Assembly (NCBI GenBank): GCA_946498265.1
Contig: CAMMNR010000029.1
Location: forward strand, 1-15,927
Direction of reading: 5' to 3'
DNA length: 15,927 bases
Origin: an uncultured Clostridium sp.
Lineage (GTDB): Bacteria; Bacillota; Clostridia; TANB77; CAG-508
Part shown: in pieces, positions 1-6,155 of the stretch
Numbering within the stretch: the first letter of the stretch is position 1
Layout: the number at the start of each line of letters is the position of its first letter
Notes under the pieces: generated by a model
Database searches by the model: none
What the model was told of the DNA's origin: nothing
The model's input: only the letters and a program-made list of their open reading frames with translations
Program-made: the position numbers and the translations under genes

Positions 1-135
1 AAGCCAACCTACTAAATCTCTTTTATCTGTAAATCTACTTATGTTATACCACCTCCGATTTTAATAATTTAATAATCGATTATTAATCATGGTATAACGT
101 ATATTTAGCTATTTATCAGCGCCCTTTTTGAAATT
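1..135 (-). promoter_or_regulatory. Structured region with an orphan ribosome binding site at the window edge
   Basis: This stretch follows the last gene of the defence operon. It contains an 18-bp perfect palindrome (69-86, core AATAATCGATTATT) nested between the arms of a second inverted repeat, GTTATACCA at 43-51 and TGGTATAAC at 90-98. On the minus strand a good Shine-Dalgarno GGAGG (56-52) sits just before the inner arm. After it, a frame stays open to position 1 (reads ...SRFTDKRDLVGWL), but the codon at normal spacing is ATA. A further minus-strand gene may therefore start here and continue beyond the window, with its ribosome site inside a possible hairpin, or the frame may have lost its start codon. 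The palindromes are certain; their role is inferred. Confidence 0.35.
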
Positions 136-681
136 TTAGTTCAAACCGGTTGTATTATTTTGCATTTGCTTACGCGAATTATCAATATTATCTTTCATTT
201 TTATTCTATTTTCAAATGCCTTGTCAATTATTGCTTTGAAGTTTCTCATCGCATAATCCCAATTATACATTTTACTATATCCACTCTTTATATTATCAGC
301 TAATCGAGCTGGTATATCATCATAAGAATATGTATTATCACTTCTTTGTAGTTCTGGCAATAATATTCCTATCAGTCCTGAATTCCCATTAATACTACCT
401 CTAAGTCCTGCATATATTTCCCAATCTACGTGTTTTCTTGTTTTTGTATTTTTTCCGACTAATACAACTACTACAGAAGAATCTGAAATATAATCCTCTC
501 TAATTAATCTTTTTATATATTCATCGCTATTATCTGAGTCTATATCATTATCCATTACAGATTTATTTATCATAATATCTTTAAAATTATTATCAATATA
601 ATCTTTATATTTTTGATCATCCTTATGATAATAACTTATAAAAACTTTGTGTTTTCCACTATCATTAAAATAATTATACAT
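136..681 (-). CDS. ThsB-like TIR-domain protein (DUF1863/MTH538 type)
   Basis: A 181-residue protein if it starts at the ATG at 681; an ATG at 687 is also possible, but 681 is better spaced from AAGGA. It opens with the TIR beta-A signature KVFISYYHKDD. The centre has VVVVLVGKNT followed by HVDWEIYAGLRGS, where the Glu of the W-E pair is at the usual catalytic position of TIR NADases. The C-terminal half (IPARLADNIKSGY, then NWDYAMRNF) matches the PF08937 subfamily that includes Thoeris ThsB. By family knowledge such proteins process NAD+ into a cyclic nucleotide signal on phage infection. It is the last gene of the operon; its start codon overlaps the end of the preceding TIR gene by 8 nt, so translation is probably coupled. 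No ThsA (SIR2-SLOG or TM-macro) is seen nearby. Family call firm, function inferred. Confidence 0.85.
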   Translation of the reverse strand: MYNYFNDSGKHKVFISYYHKDDQKYKDYIDNNFKDIMINKSVMDNDIDSDNSDEYIKRLIREDYISDSSVVVVLVGKNTKTRKHVDWEIYAGLRGSINGNSGLIGILLPELQRSDNTYSYDDIPARLADNIKSGYSKMYNWDYAMRNFKAIIDKAFENRIKMKDNIDNSRKQMQNNTTGLN

Positions 682-1450
682 TTTCATCTTCCTTTCCTTG
701 TATAATTTCTGCTATTTCATCCGCTATTTCTTCAATCGTATTTACACTTGTACTTCTAGCCACTTTATCTGCTATAGATGGTGAATAATCTATAACTTCC
801 TGTTTAGTTATGTTATGCCAGATGGGTAATAATATTTGTTGATTTGAAATTGAGCGAGTTATTAATCCGTCTAATTCATAATTTGTCCATCCTTTTTTTA
901 TAAAATTCTTTGATAAAATTATTATACCAAATTTGCTTTTAGCAACTCCTTTATCAATTTTTTGTCTTAGGCTATCTCCTATCTTTAATTCAAATTCATC
1001 ATACCAAACATTTAATTTTCTATCTTTTAATGCATTCGCCAATGGTCTTACAACTTCTTCTTTATCTTCAGAAGCATGAGATATAAACACATCATATTCT
1101 TTTTCATCATCATTATCTAATTTATTTCCCAAAAATAATGAGGATAACTCTGATGTATTATATCTTTTTGCTGGTGGCATAGCTCCTGGTAAAACTCTAA
1201 CAGCACTTCTTACCTGTCCACCATACCCTCCTAAATTAATAACTACAAACCATATCCCATTACTTGGAACTACTATTCTATATGGAGAACTCTTTACATA
1301 TCCACCATAATACTTATATCTTCTACCATTTTTATAATTGTTGTAGTTACTACTATTCAATAATAAAACATTTGCAGCATTTCCCTTTAATGTTACTTCA
1401 ACTATATTACCCTTTTCTAAGTTTCCTAAGTTATATACAGTATATTTCAT
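674..1450 (-). CDS. DUF1883-TIR fusion protein
   Basis: A 258-residue protein. The start at 1450 is set by GGAGGG (1461-1456) just upstream; an in-frame ATG at 1474 lacks a site. The N-terminal ~90 residues are a DUF1883 domain: a beta-rich module with YNLGNLEKGNIVEVTL, SSNYNNYKNGRRYKYYGG and a closing VRVLPGAMPP. A ~25-residue linker leads to a canonical TIR domain starting at EYDVFISHASEDKEE, with a BB-loop region WYDEFELKIGDSLR, the IIILSKNF strand and WTNYEL. The Glu of WTNYEL (residue 192) is the expected NADase catalytic residue. DUF1883 is known mostly as an N-terminal partner of TIR domains and may be a sensor or oligomerisation module; that role is inference. The gene lies between the membrane-protein gene and the second TIR gene and overlaps the latter. 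Confidence 0.88.
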   Translation of the reverse strand: MKYTVYNLGNLEKGNIVEVTLKGNAANVLLLNSSNYNNYKNGRRYKYYGGYVKSSPYRIVVPSNGIWFVVINLGGYGGQVRSAVRVLPGAMPPAKRYNTSELSSLFLGNKLDNDDEKEYDVFISHASEDKEEVVRPLANALKDRKLNVWYDEFELKIGDSLRQKIDKGVAKSKFGIIILSKNFIKKGWTNYELDGLITRSISNQQILLPIWHNITKQEVIDYSPSIADKVARSTSVNTIEEIADEIAEIIQGKEDENV

Positions 1451-1494
1451 ACATTCCCTCCATCTCTTATCCACAGTTATTTTATCAATCTAAC

Positions 1495-1522
1495 TATGAA
1501 ATAATTAATTATGAATTTCATA
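1495..1522. repeat. Inverted repeat at the end of the membrane-protein gene
   Basis: Perfect 8-bp arms TATGAAAT (1495-1502) and ATTTCATA (1515-1522) enclose a 12-nt AT-rich loop. The repeat spans the TGA stop of the membrane protein and the short gap before the DUF1883-TIR gene. No T-tract follows in either direction, so it does not look like an intrinsic terminator. It may simply stabilise or process the polycistronic mRNA, or be chance in AT-rich DNA. Confidence 0.3.
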
Positions 1523-2141
1523 CTAACTTCTTTAGTTCTTCTGCAAATTGAACCATTTGTTTGTTAGTTTCCTTTAAATCTGTAATTAACTCATTATATC
1601 TTTTATATTTCTTCTGAATCTCCTGAGGGGATAATTGACTATTAACTTCTTTTTCTATTTCTTGATTATACCATCTCCTATATTTAGCCTGCCATTTTGT
1701 TAAATGAGGTCTTAATCCAAAATTTAAAGTTTTAATCAAAATATTTTCTAATTTTTCTAAATCTTTATCTTTCTTTCTAGGTTCAATTTCCTTTAATAAA
1801 TCTCTAATAATTCCAAATAATGAATACCAAGAATTATATACTTCTACAATAACATCTTTATCTTCCTCGAATAATAGTCCTACTTTTCTTGTCATTATTT
1901 CCACCCAAGCCTTATGAGCTATTCTAGAAATATCCTTATTTTTTTCAATACTTATATTTCCTATATTTGCAATACTTATATTCATATGAACTATTTTAAA
2001 TTTTTTTCTAAAAAAATATTTAAATACCTTATAGATTAAGTAAACTAGTATAGTTGCCAAAATAATTAACCAAATACATACAATTACATTATCCAAAGTT
2101 ACTATTATTGAAATAGAGTGCAAATAATTCAATATATCCAT
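1518..2141 (-). CDS. Membrane-anchored protein of unknown function in the TIR cassette
   Basis: A 207-residue protein with no named domain that I recognise. It starts at ATG 2141, 8 nt after GGAG (2153-2150). One transmembrane helix spans residues ~18-44 (VIVCIWLIILATILVYLIYK), followed by a basic patch (KYFFRKKFK) suggesting the rest is cytoplasmic. The remainder is predominantly helical and charged, with what look like conserved blocks: IAHKAWVEIMTRK (74-86), DVIVEVYNSWYSLFGIIRDL (96-115), GLRPHLTKWQAKYRRWY (142-158) and a C-terminal helix likely to form a coiled coil (~175-206). The HKAW...RPHLTKWQAK pattern seems familiar from uncharacterised proteins beside TIR genes, from memory only. 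It sits directly after the restriction endonuclease gene (24-nt gap) and ahead of two TIR genes. By context it is a candidate membrane effector or TIR partner. Orientation and function are inferred. Confidence 0.75.
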   Translation of the reverse strand: MDILNYLHSISIIVTLDNVIVCIWLIILATILVYLIYKVFKYFFRKKFKIVHMNISIANIGNISIEKNKDISRIAHKAWVEIMTRKVGLLFEEDKDVIVEVYNSWYSLFGIIRDLLKEIEPRKKDKDLEKLENILIKTLNFGLRPHLTKWQAKYRRWYNQEIEKEVNSQLSPQEIQKKYKRYNELITDLKETNKQMVQFAEELKKLV

Positions 2142-2165
2142 GCATATGTCTCCTTTAAGTTAAGT

Positions 2166-2918
2166 CTATTTTAAATTTTTAAATCCTTCATATTCCTTAA
2201 ATGCCAACAAATATAATGCTTTTAATAAATCCGGATTTTTTTCTCTTAGTTCGTCTACTACTGTATCCGAACCAACTTGTAATTCCTTATTTTCTTCTAT
2301 AATTTCATCTATTAGCGCTGGTAATTCCATACAAATCTTATAAAAAGCTTCTTTATCTCCTGTAACTATTTCATAAAACTTATCCATTGAAACTCGTCTA
2401 ATTCTTTGGTTCTCCATTTTTTCTCCATCTATAGAAACTTTCCAAACTATATTTTGGCTGCTTTTAGCTATAACTTCTACTAAATAACATTCAGCTTTAT
2501 TATCACTAGCTATTTTATTTAACATTCTCATATATGTTTTTTGTGCGGAAGAAGAATTCATTGTATTATGCTTATTTTTCATTTCAATATATATTTTAGT
2601 TCCATCATTTTTTGTATAAATGACATCGAATCCTTCTTTTGGAACTTCACATTTTTTTATATATTTAAACATGTTTTGATGAAAATATCCAATAGCATTT
2701 GAATTTGTTTTATCTCTTTGTCTTACTAATTCATCTTTTATTACTTCCTCGAAATTTTTTCTATATACTTTACTATCAAATACCATTTTAATAGGATCTA
2801 CTATATTAGAATTAAATTTACTTAAGTCAATTCCATCTAATGTTTTTTCATATGTAGAAATTGTATTTTTTATATGTTGTTTCAAATTTTCTCTTGTTAT
2901 AAAATTAAGATTCCACAT
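2166..2918 (-). CDS. Type II restriction endonuclease, Eco47II family
   Basis: A 250-residue protein starting at ATG 2918. AAAGGAG lies 9 nt upstream inside the end of the methyltransferase gene; an upstream in-frame TTG directly abuts that site and is rejected. It resembles the RE_Eco47II family over its length: DGIDLSKFNSNIVDPIKMVF, RQRDKTNSNAIGYFHQN, CEVPKEGFDVIYTKNDGTK, IYIEMKNKHNTMNSSSAQKT and MDKFYEIVTGDKEAFYKIC. The catalytic PD-(D/E)xK set is visible as Asp98 (GFDVIY), Glu112 and Lys114 (EMK). Eco47II is known to cut GGNCC, so that specificity is inferred here. It overlaps the cognate methyltransferase by 14 nt, which ties endonuclease synthesis to prior translation of the methylase. 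The protein looks full-length and intact. Confidence 0.88.
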   Translation of the reverse strand: MWNLNFITRENLKQHIKNTISTYEKTLDGIDLSKFNSNIVDPIKMVFDSKVYRKNFEEVIKDELVRQRDKTNSNAIGYFHQNMFKYIKKCEVPKEGFDVIYTKNDGTKIYIEMKNKHNTMNSSSAQKTYMRMLNKIASDNKAECYLVEVIAKSSQNIVWKVSIDGEKMENQRIRRVSMDKFYEIVTGDKEAFYKICMELPALIDEIIEENKELQVGSDTVVDELREKNPDLLKALYLLAFKEYEGFKNLK

Positions 2919-3933
2919 TTGTATCAACTCCTTTATTTAGTGCATCCATAATTGATATTCCAACTTCTTTTGCTAGCTCTACAGGTACAGCATTTCCTAT
3001 TTGTTTATATATATCATTCATTTTACCTGCAAATTGCCATTCATCAGGAAATGATTGAATTCTTGCATATTCTCTAGTAGTAAAAGGTCTACTTTCATCA
3101 GGATGACATCTATCAGTTTGTTTCATCATAGGTGAACATGTTAATGTTAGTGATGGCTCATCCCATGAAATTCTTCTTGCAATTCCAGTTCTTCCTCCTC
3201 CCATAAAATAGCATGATTTCATATAGTCTCTGGCTACATCATCCGGTAAATCTTTCCAATATCCTCCAGGTGGTACTAAATCAAATACTTTTTTCTTTTT
3301 TTCTGGGTATTTTGCTCCAACTGATTCTGGTACATTTTGTAATACATCTCTTAAAACAGGTTTATAATCATGAGGTTTTGGATATTGAAATTTAACACTT
3401 TCTTTTAAATCATTTCTAGTTCCTATTATAACAACCCTTTGCCTCTTTTCAGCTACTCCATAATCCCATGCATTTAAAACCTTCCATTCAACTTTATATC
3501 CTAAATCTTCAAAAACATCTACCATTGTTTGAATTGTTCTACCACCATCATGAGTTGTCAATCCTTTTACATTTTCAGCTAAAAACATTTTAGGTTGTAA
3601 CTGTCTTAAAAATTCAGCATAATAGAAAAACATTGTTCCTCTAACATCTTCTAAACCCAATTTTTTTCCGGCATAACTAAATGATTGACAAGGATATCCT
3701 CCTGATAATAAATCTAATTCTCCTTTTTTTAAATTAAATTCTTTTAGTAAATCTTTTTGAGAAAATTTAACAATATCTTCTTCAATTACATTCCAATTTG
3801 GTCTATTTAATCTTAATGTATCACATGCTGTTTTATCTATTTCTACTAACCCTATTTCTTCAAATCCTGCTTTTTCTAATCCTAATGCTAAGCCTCCTGC
3901 TCCTGCAAATAATTCTATACATTTTCTTTTCAT
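2905..3933 (-). CDS. DNA (cytosine-5) methyltransferase of the type II system
   Basis: A 342-residue enzyme that methylates C5 of cytosine using S-adenosylmethionine. It protects host sites from the neighbouring endonuclease. The conserved motifs appear in order: I (ELFAGAGGLALGLEKAGF, residues 7-24, SAM binding), IV (GGYPCQSFS, catalytic Cys82), VI (ENVKG, 120-124), VIII (KRQRVVIIG, 163-171), a target-recognition region (~172-250) including CYFMGGGRTGIARRISWDEP, and X (QIGNAVPVELA, 311-321). Length and motif order are normal. The start at 3933 follows AAAGGAGAGGG. It is the first gene of the five-gene operon that also carries the endonuclease and the TIR cassette. The GGNCC target is inferred only from the endonuclease family. 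Confidence 0.93.
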   Translation of the reverse strand: MKRKCIELFAGAGGLALGLEKAGFEEIGLVEIDKTACDTLRLNRPNWNVIEEDIVKFSQKDLLKEFNLKKGELDLLSGGYPCQSFSYAGKKLGLEDVRGTMFFYYAEFLRQLQPKMFLAENVKGLTTHDGGRTIQTMVDVFEDLGYKVEWKVLNAWDYGVAEKRQRVVIIGTRNDLKESVKFQYPKPHDYKPVLRDVLQNVPESVGAKYPEKKKKVFDLVPPGGYWKDLPDDVARDYMKSCYFMGGGRTGIARRISWDEPSLTLTCSPMMKQTDRCHPDESRPFTTREYARIQSFPDEWQFAGKMNDIYKQIGNAVPVELAKEVGISIMDALNKGVDTNVES

Positions 3934-3947
3934 TAAAGCCCTCTCCT

Positions 3948-4043
3948 TTAGTACAATTTTGTAATTCCTATTTCATCTATATATTCTAATAATTCTTGAT
4001 ATTTTTCTCCATAAGCAAATGACTGTGGTGCAGTAATTTTCTA
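3948..4043 (-). pseudogene. C-terminal remnant of an unidentified gene upstream of the methyltransferase
   Basis: Read leftwards, 30 codons between an in-frame TAG (4043-4041) and TAA (3950-3948) give a protein-like sequence: KITAPQSFAYGEK then YQELLEYIDEIGITKLY. The composition and the good C-terminal helix look like the tail of a real protein, and the TAA overlaps the methyltransferase ribosome site as in a tight operon. There is no start codon. Allowing one inserted A near 4038 extends the frame a further ~10 codons (LRKNEYRKITAP). I do not recognise the parent family. It may be a deleted control or helper gene of the restriction system, or chance. Confidence 0.35.
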
Positions 4044-4060
4044 TACTCGTTTTTCCTCAA

Positions 4061-4088
4061 ATTATATACACTATATCATAAATTTCAT
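4061..4088 (-). promoter_or_regulatory. Likely promoter of the restriction/TIR operon
   Basis: On the minus strand a consensus -10 TATAAT (4066-4061) is preceded after 16 nt by ATGAAA (4088-4083), four of six matches to TTGACA. It lies in the 210-nt gap between the MazG-like gene and the methyltransferase. It would start transcription near 4054, giving a ~120-nt leader that includes the coding remnant. No strong terminator separates the MazG-like gene, so read-through from there is also possible. Confidence 0.4.
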
Positions 4089-4143
4089 TTTTTTTCTACA
4101 AACTAACCGTATTTCTCTTAAGTTTTTCTATAATGTTATTTTT

Positions 4144-4806
4144 CTAACTACCACTAGTTATTCCATAGTATAATGCAATTTCTTTTATTTCAATTAACAA
4201 TTCTTTTTTTATCTTTTCATCATTATTAAATTTTTGTTTTAAATTATTTAATTTTATGATGTCTGCTTTATCTATTATAAGTTGTTTTAAATCAGATGTA
4301 TAATTTTTATCAAGCATTTCAATTCTATCAGCTATTTCTTTTAAATACTCGTAATCTAATATATTAATCTTTTGTATCTCTTCTAAGAGTTTATTAGTAT
4401 TCCAAATAGTTATCATTTCATTATTGTTTAATAAACTATTTTTTCTCCATTCTTTATTTAATTCTTTTTCTTCACGTTCATCAACTTGTTCTTGCTCCAC
4501 ATCAATTAAATAAACTTTATCTTTAAATGAACCTTTTTTCTTATTCTTAAGTTCTCTAGCAATTTCTACATCATTATGTGATATATTCTTTGTTTCCATA
4601 ATTGTTTCAATTACTTCCATTAAATCTGCTAATTCTTCTACACTATGTTCTTCAATAAATTCATGAGCTTCTTCAAACAATTTTTTATCCAGTTCTTGTA
4701 TATATTCATTATCTTCTAAGATTCTATAATTTGCTTTTCTTCCTTCTAAATTATTTATTTCTTCAGGTATTTTATCTCTTACTAATTTATTATAAGTATA
4801 TATCAT
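4144..4806 (-). CDS. MazG-like nucleotide pyrophosphohydrolase with a C-terminal extension
   Basis: A 220-residue protein if it starts at ATG 4806 (MIYTYNKLVRDKIPEE), the usual start of this family; ATG 4812 is an alternative. A longer in-frame reading from 4854 is excluded because that TTG is the -35 box of the promoter. Residues 1-105 match the all-alpha NTP/phosphoribosyl-ATP pyrophosphohydrolase-like fold. Metal-binding residues are visible as ExxE in FEEAHEFIEE (46 and 49) and ExxD in EELADLMEV (58 and 61). Such enzymes hydrolyse nucleoside triphosphates to monophosphates and pyrophosphate, and some act in phage defence or nucleotide pool cleaning. The family commonly ends near residue ~105; here ~115 lysine/glutamate-rich, helical residues follow with no recognised domain. 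It lies between the winged-helix gene and the restriction operon. Confidence 0.82.
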   Translation of the reverse strand: MIYTYNKLVRDKIPEEINNLEGRKANYRILEDNEYIQELDKKLFEEAHEFIEEHSVEELADLMEVIETIMETKNISHNDVEIARELKNKKKGSFKDKVYLIDVEQEQVDEREEKELNKEWRKNSLLNNNEMITIWNTNKLLEEIQKINILDYEYLKEIADRIEMLDKNYTSDLKQLIIDKADIIKLNNLKQKFNNDEKIKKELLIEIKEIALYYGITSGS

Positions 4807-4825
4807 ATTCATCAACCCCAAAAGT

Positions 4826-4854
4826 ATTTTAAAACAATTGTTTGTGTTTGTCAA
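4826..4854 (-). promoter_or_regulatory. Promoter of the MazG-like gene
   Basis: The minus strand reads TTGACA (4854-4849), a 17-nt spacer and TAAAAT (4831-4826), a near-perfect sigma-A promoter. The predicted start of transcription is near 4819, directly at a GGGG tract and only ~8-14 nt before the two candidate ATGs. The mRNA leader is therefore very short, and the island gene is transcribed independently of the winged-helix gene upstream. Confidence 0.75.
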
Positions 4855-4901
4855 TATAAATTTATTATTTTTTCATTTTATTTCTAGTATATATTTTTAT
4901 T

Positions 4902-5384
4902 TTAATTCGCATATAAACTTTCTAAAAATTCTTTAGAATATTCTCTTTGGTTCTCATAATTTGACAAAAACTTTCTTTGCTCTTTATTATTAATTTTATT
5001 ATTATTTCTTATATTATTATCTTCCACTTTTTTATGAATAGCCTGTCCATCTTTTGATTGATACTGGTATCCATTATTTAATGGATATGGTGAATCTTTT
5101 ATATAAATTTTTCTTTGAATTATTTGATTATTTCCATTCCTAATCAGCTCAACAATTATGAAATCTTTATCTCTTAAATCTGAAATCCAACTTGAAACTG
5201 TTTTTGGGTTTACATTTAATTTCTCTGCTAAATATTTATTAGATGCAAAACAATATCCTTCTTTACAAGCAAGAGATGTTATTATTGCATATAATAGTTT
5301 TTCATTTGCTTTTAATTCTTTATTATATAAAACTGTTGCGGGAATCACTGAATAATATCCTATCGCTTCTTTATTTTCTTTCAT
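4902..5384 (-). CDS. Winged-helix replication-type DNA-binding protein
   Basis: A 160-residue protein starting at ATG 5384 (MKENKEAIGYYSVIP), set by GGAG seven nt upstream; ATGs further up lack a site. Residues ~10-95 resemble the helix-turn-helix domain found at the N-terminus of phage and plasmid replication-initiation proteins of Firmicutes. These blocks are visible: YSVIPATVLYNKELKANEKL, LLYAIITSLACKEGYCFASN, then the recognition unit KYLAEKLNVNPKTVSSWISD and a wing with DKDFIIVEL and RKIYIKD. The C-terminal ~60 residues are Asn/Lys-rich and probably disordered. No primase or helicase domain follows. It is the rightmost gene of the accessory island and points to phage or plasmid ancestry. 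It could act as a replication accessory or as a transcription factor. Confidence 0.7.
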   Translation of the reverse strand: MKENKEAIGYYSVIPATVLYNKELKANEKLLYAIITSLACKEGYCFASNKYLAEKLNVNPKTVSSWISDLRDKDFIIVELIRNGNNQIIQRKIYIKDSPYPLNNGYQYQSKDGQAIHKKVEDNNIRNNNKINNKEQRKFLSNYENQREYSKEFLESLYAN

Positions 5385-5441
5385 ATACCACTCCAATTCT
5401 AGCAGTAATATCATTTATTATTGTTGGATGACTAATAGATT

Positions 5442-5455
5442 GTCTTGCATTTTTG
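5442..5455. repeat. Left copy of a 14-bp inverted repeat flanking the peptidase remnant
   Basis: GTCTTGCATTTTTG here is the exact reverse complement of CAAAAATGCAAGAC at 6052-6065, inside the terminator of the M14 remnant. The two copies bracket the remnant, about 600 bp apart. They may record an inversion or recombination at the island junction. Confidence 0.5.
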
Positions 5456-5554
5456 CAATAAAAAACAGAATACTTCAACTAATTTGAAATACTCTGTAAT
5501 ATAGATGATTACTGCATTTTATTAAAATTTCTTTATGGTTGGTATATTTTAAAC

Positions 5555-6022
5555 CCCACAGGTGTGGATTTAAATTTACAATTTCCTGCAAGTTGGGAAC
5601 AAGCAAAAAAAATAAAATTTTCGCAGGGATTTGATAAACCTGCTCCACGTGACTTTGTAGGATTTGGACCTTTAACAGAACCTGAAGCATTAGCAATTTA
5701 TAATTTTACTTTGATGCATGATTTTAGATTAGTCATAGCCTATCATACACAAGGTCAAGAAATTTACTGGCAATTTCAAAATTTTAACCCTCCTATGAGT
5801 TTTGAAATTGGTCAAAAATTAGCTGAAGCAAGTGGTTATTTACTAACAGAAACTCCTTATAATTCTAGCTTTGCCGGATATAAAGATTGGTTTATTCAAA
5901 ATTATAATAGACCTGGATATACTATCGAAGCTGGTATTGGAGAAAATCCTCTTCCTATTTCTCAATTTGATGAAATTTATAATGACAATATCGGAATTTT
6001 AGTACTTGGTGCTATCTCTTAA
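5555..6022 (+). pseudogene. C-terminal fragment of an M14 zinc peptidase (gamma-D-glutamyl-diamino acid endopeptidase type)
   Basis: This is the only plus-strand coding sequence. From ~5555 it reads PTGVDLNLQFPASWEQAK..., then APRDFVGFGPLTEPEALAIY, FRLVIAYHTQGQEIYWQF, AGYKDWFIQ, NRPGYTIEAGIGENPLPI and the family C-terminus. These match the second half of M14 cell-wall peptidases. They retain the third zinc ligand (His of AYHTQG) and the catalytic Glu (TIEAG), counted as residues 61 and 122 from the GTG at 5564. The HxxE zinc pair and any LysM domains, normally N-terminal, are absent. An in-frame stop (5480-5482) lies upstream with unrelated codons between. The GTG at 5564 has no ribosome site and falls inside a conserved motif, so it is not a real start. 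Homology ends abruptly at ~5555, beside the accessory island, so truncation by the island is likely. Confidence 0.85.
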
Positions 6023-6039
6023 TTTATTATTTATTTCTT

Positions 6040-6070
6040 AAGTCTTGTAAACAAAAATGCAAGACTTTTT
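6040..6070 (+). terminator. Intrinsic terminator of the M14 remnant
   Basis: AAGTCTTG (6040-6047) pairs with CAAGACTT (6060-6067) across a 12-nt loop and runs into a T-tract (to 6070), 18 nt after the stop of the plus-strand fragment. It is a standard rho-independent terminator kept from the ancestral gene. Confidence 0.75.
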
Positions 6071-6108
6071 ATATACTAGGAAAATTTTCCAAAATTCCTA
6101 GTATATAA
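6069..6108. repeat. 14-bp perfect inverted repeat
   Basis: TTATATACTAGGAA (6069-6082) and TTCCTAGTATATAA (6095-6108) are exact reverse complements around a 12-nt loop; the palindrome GGAAAATTTTCC (6079-6090) overlaps the left arm. It lies in the gap between the plus-strand fragment and the leftward 45-codon gene. On the minus strand it follows that gene and no T-tract is obvious. It may be a second, bidirectional transcript-end hairpin or a protein-binding site. Confidence 0.5.
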
Positions 6109-6155
6109 TTGTTTTCTTATAAAGACTAATATCTACCTTGTTATATTAGTATTCT

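Noticed and set aside
1467..1475. TTATCCACA, a perfect DnaA-box match before the DUF1883-TIR gene
   Set aside because: Single copy, no cluster or unwinding region nearby; one such match in ~16 kb of AT-rich DNA read on both strands is not surprising.
4807..4854. N-terminal extension of the MazG-like protein from the TTG at 4854
   Set aside because: That TTG is the -35 hexamer of a consensus promoter and the -10 lies inside the extension, so these codons are not transcribed from it.
5564..5566. GTG as start codon of an intact plus-strand gene
   Set aside because: It encodes the Val of a conserved internal motif (GVDLNLQFPA), has no ribosome site, and the conserved sequence extends upstream of it; the sequence is a truncated peptidase.
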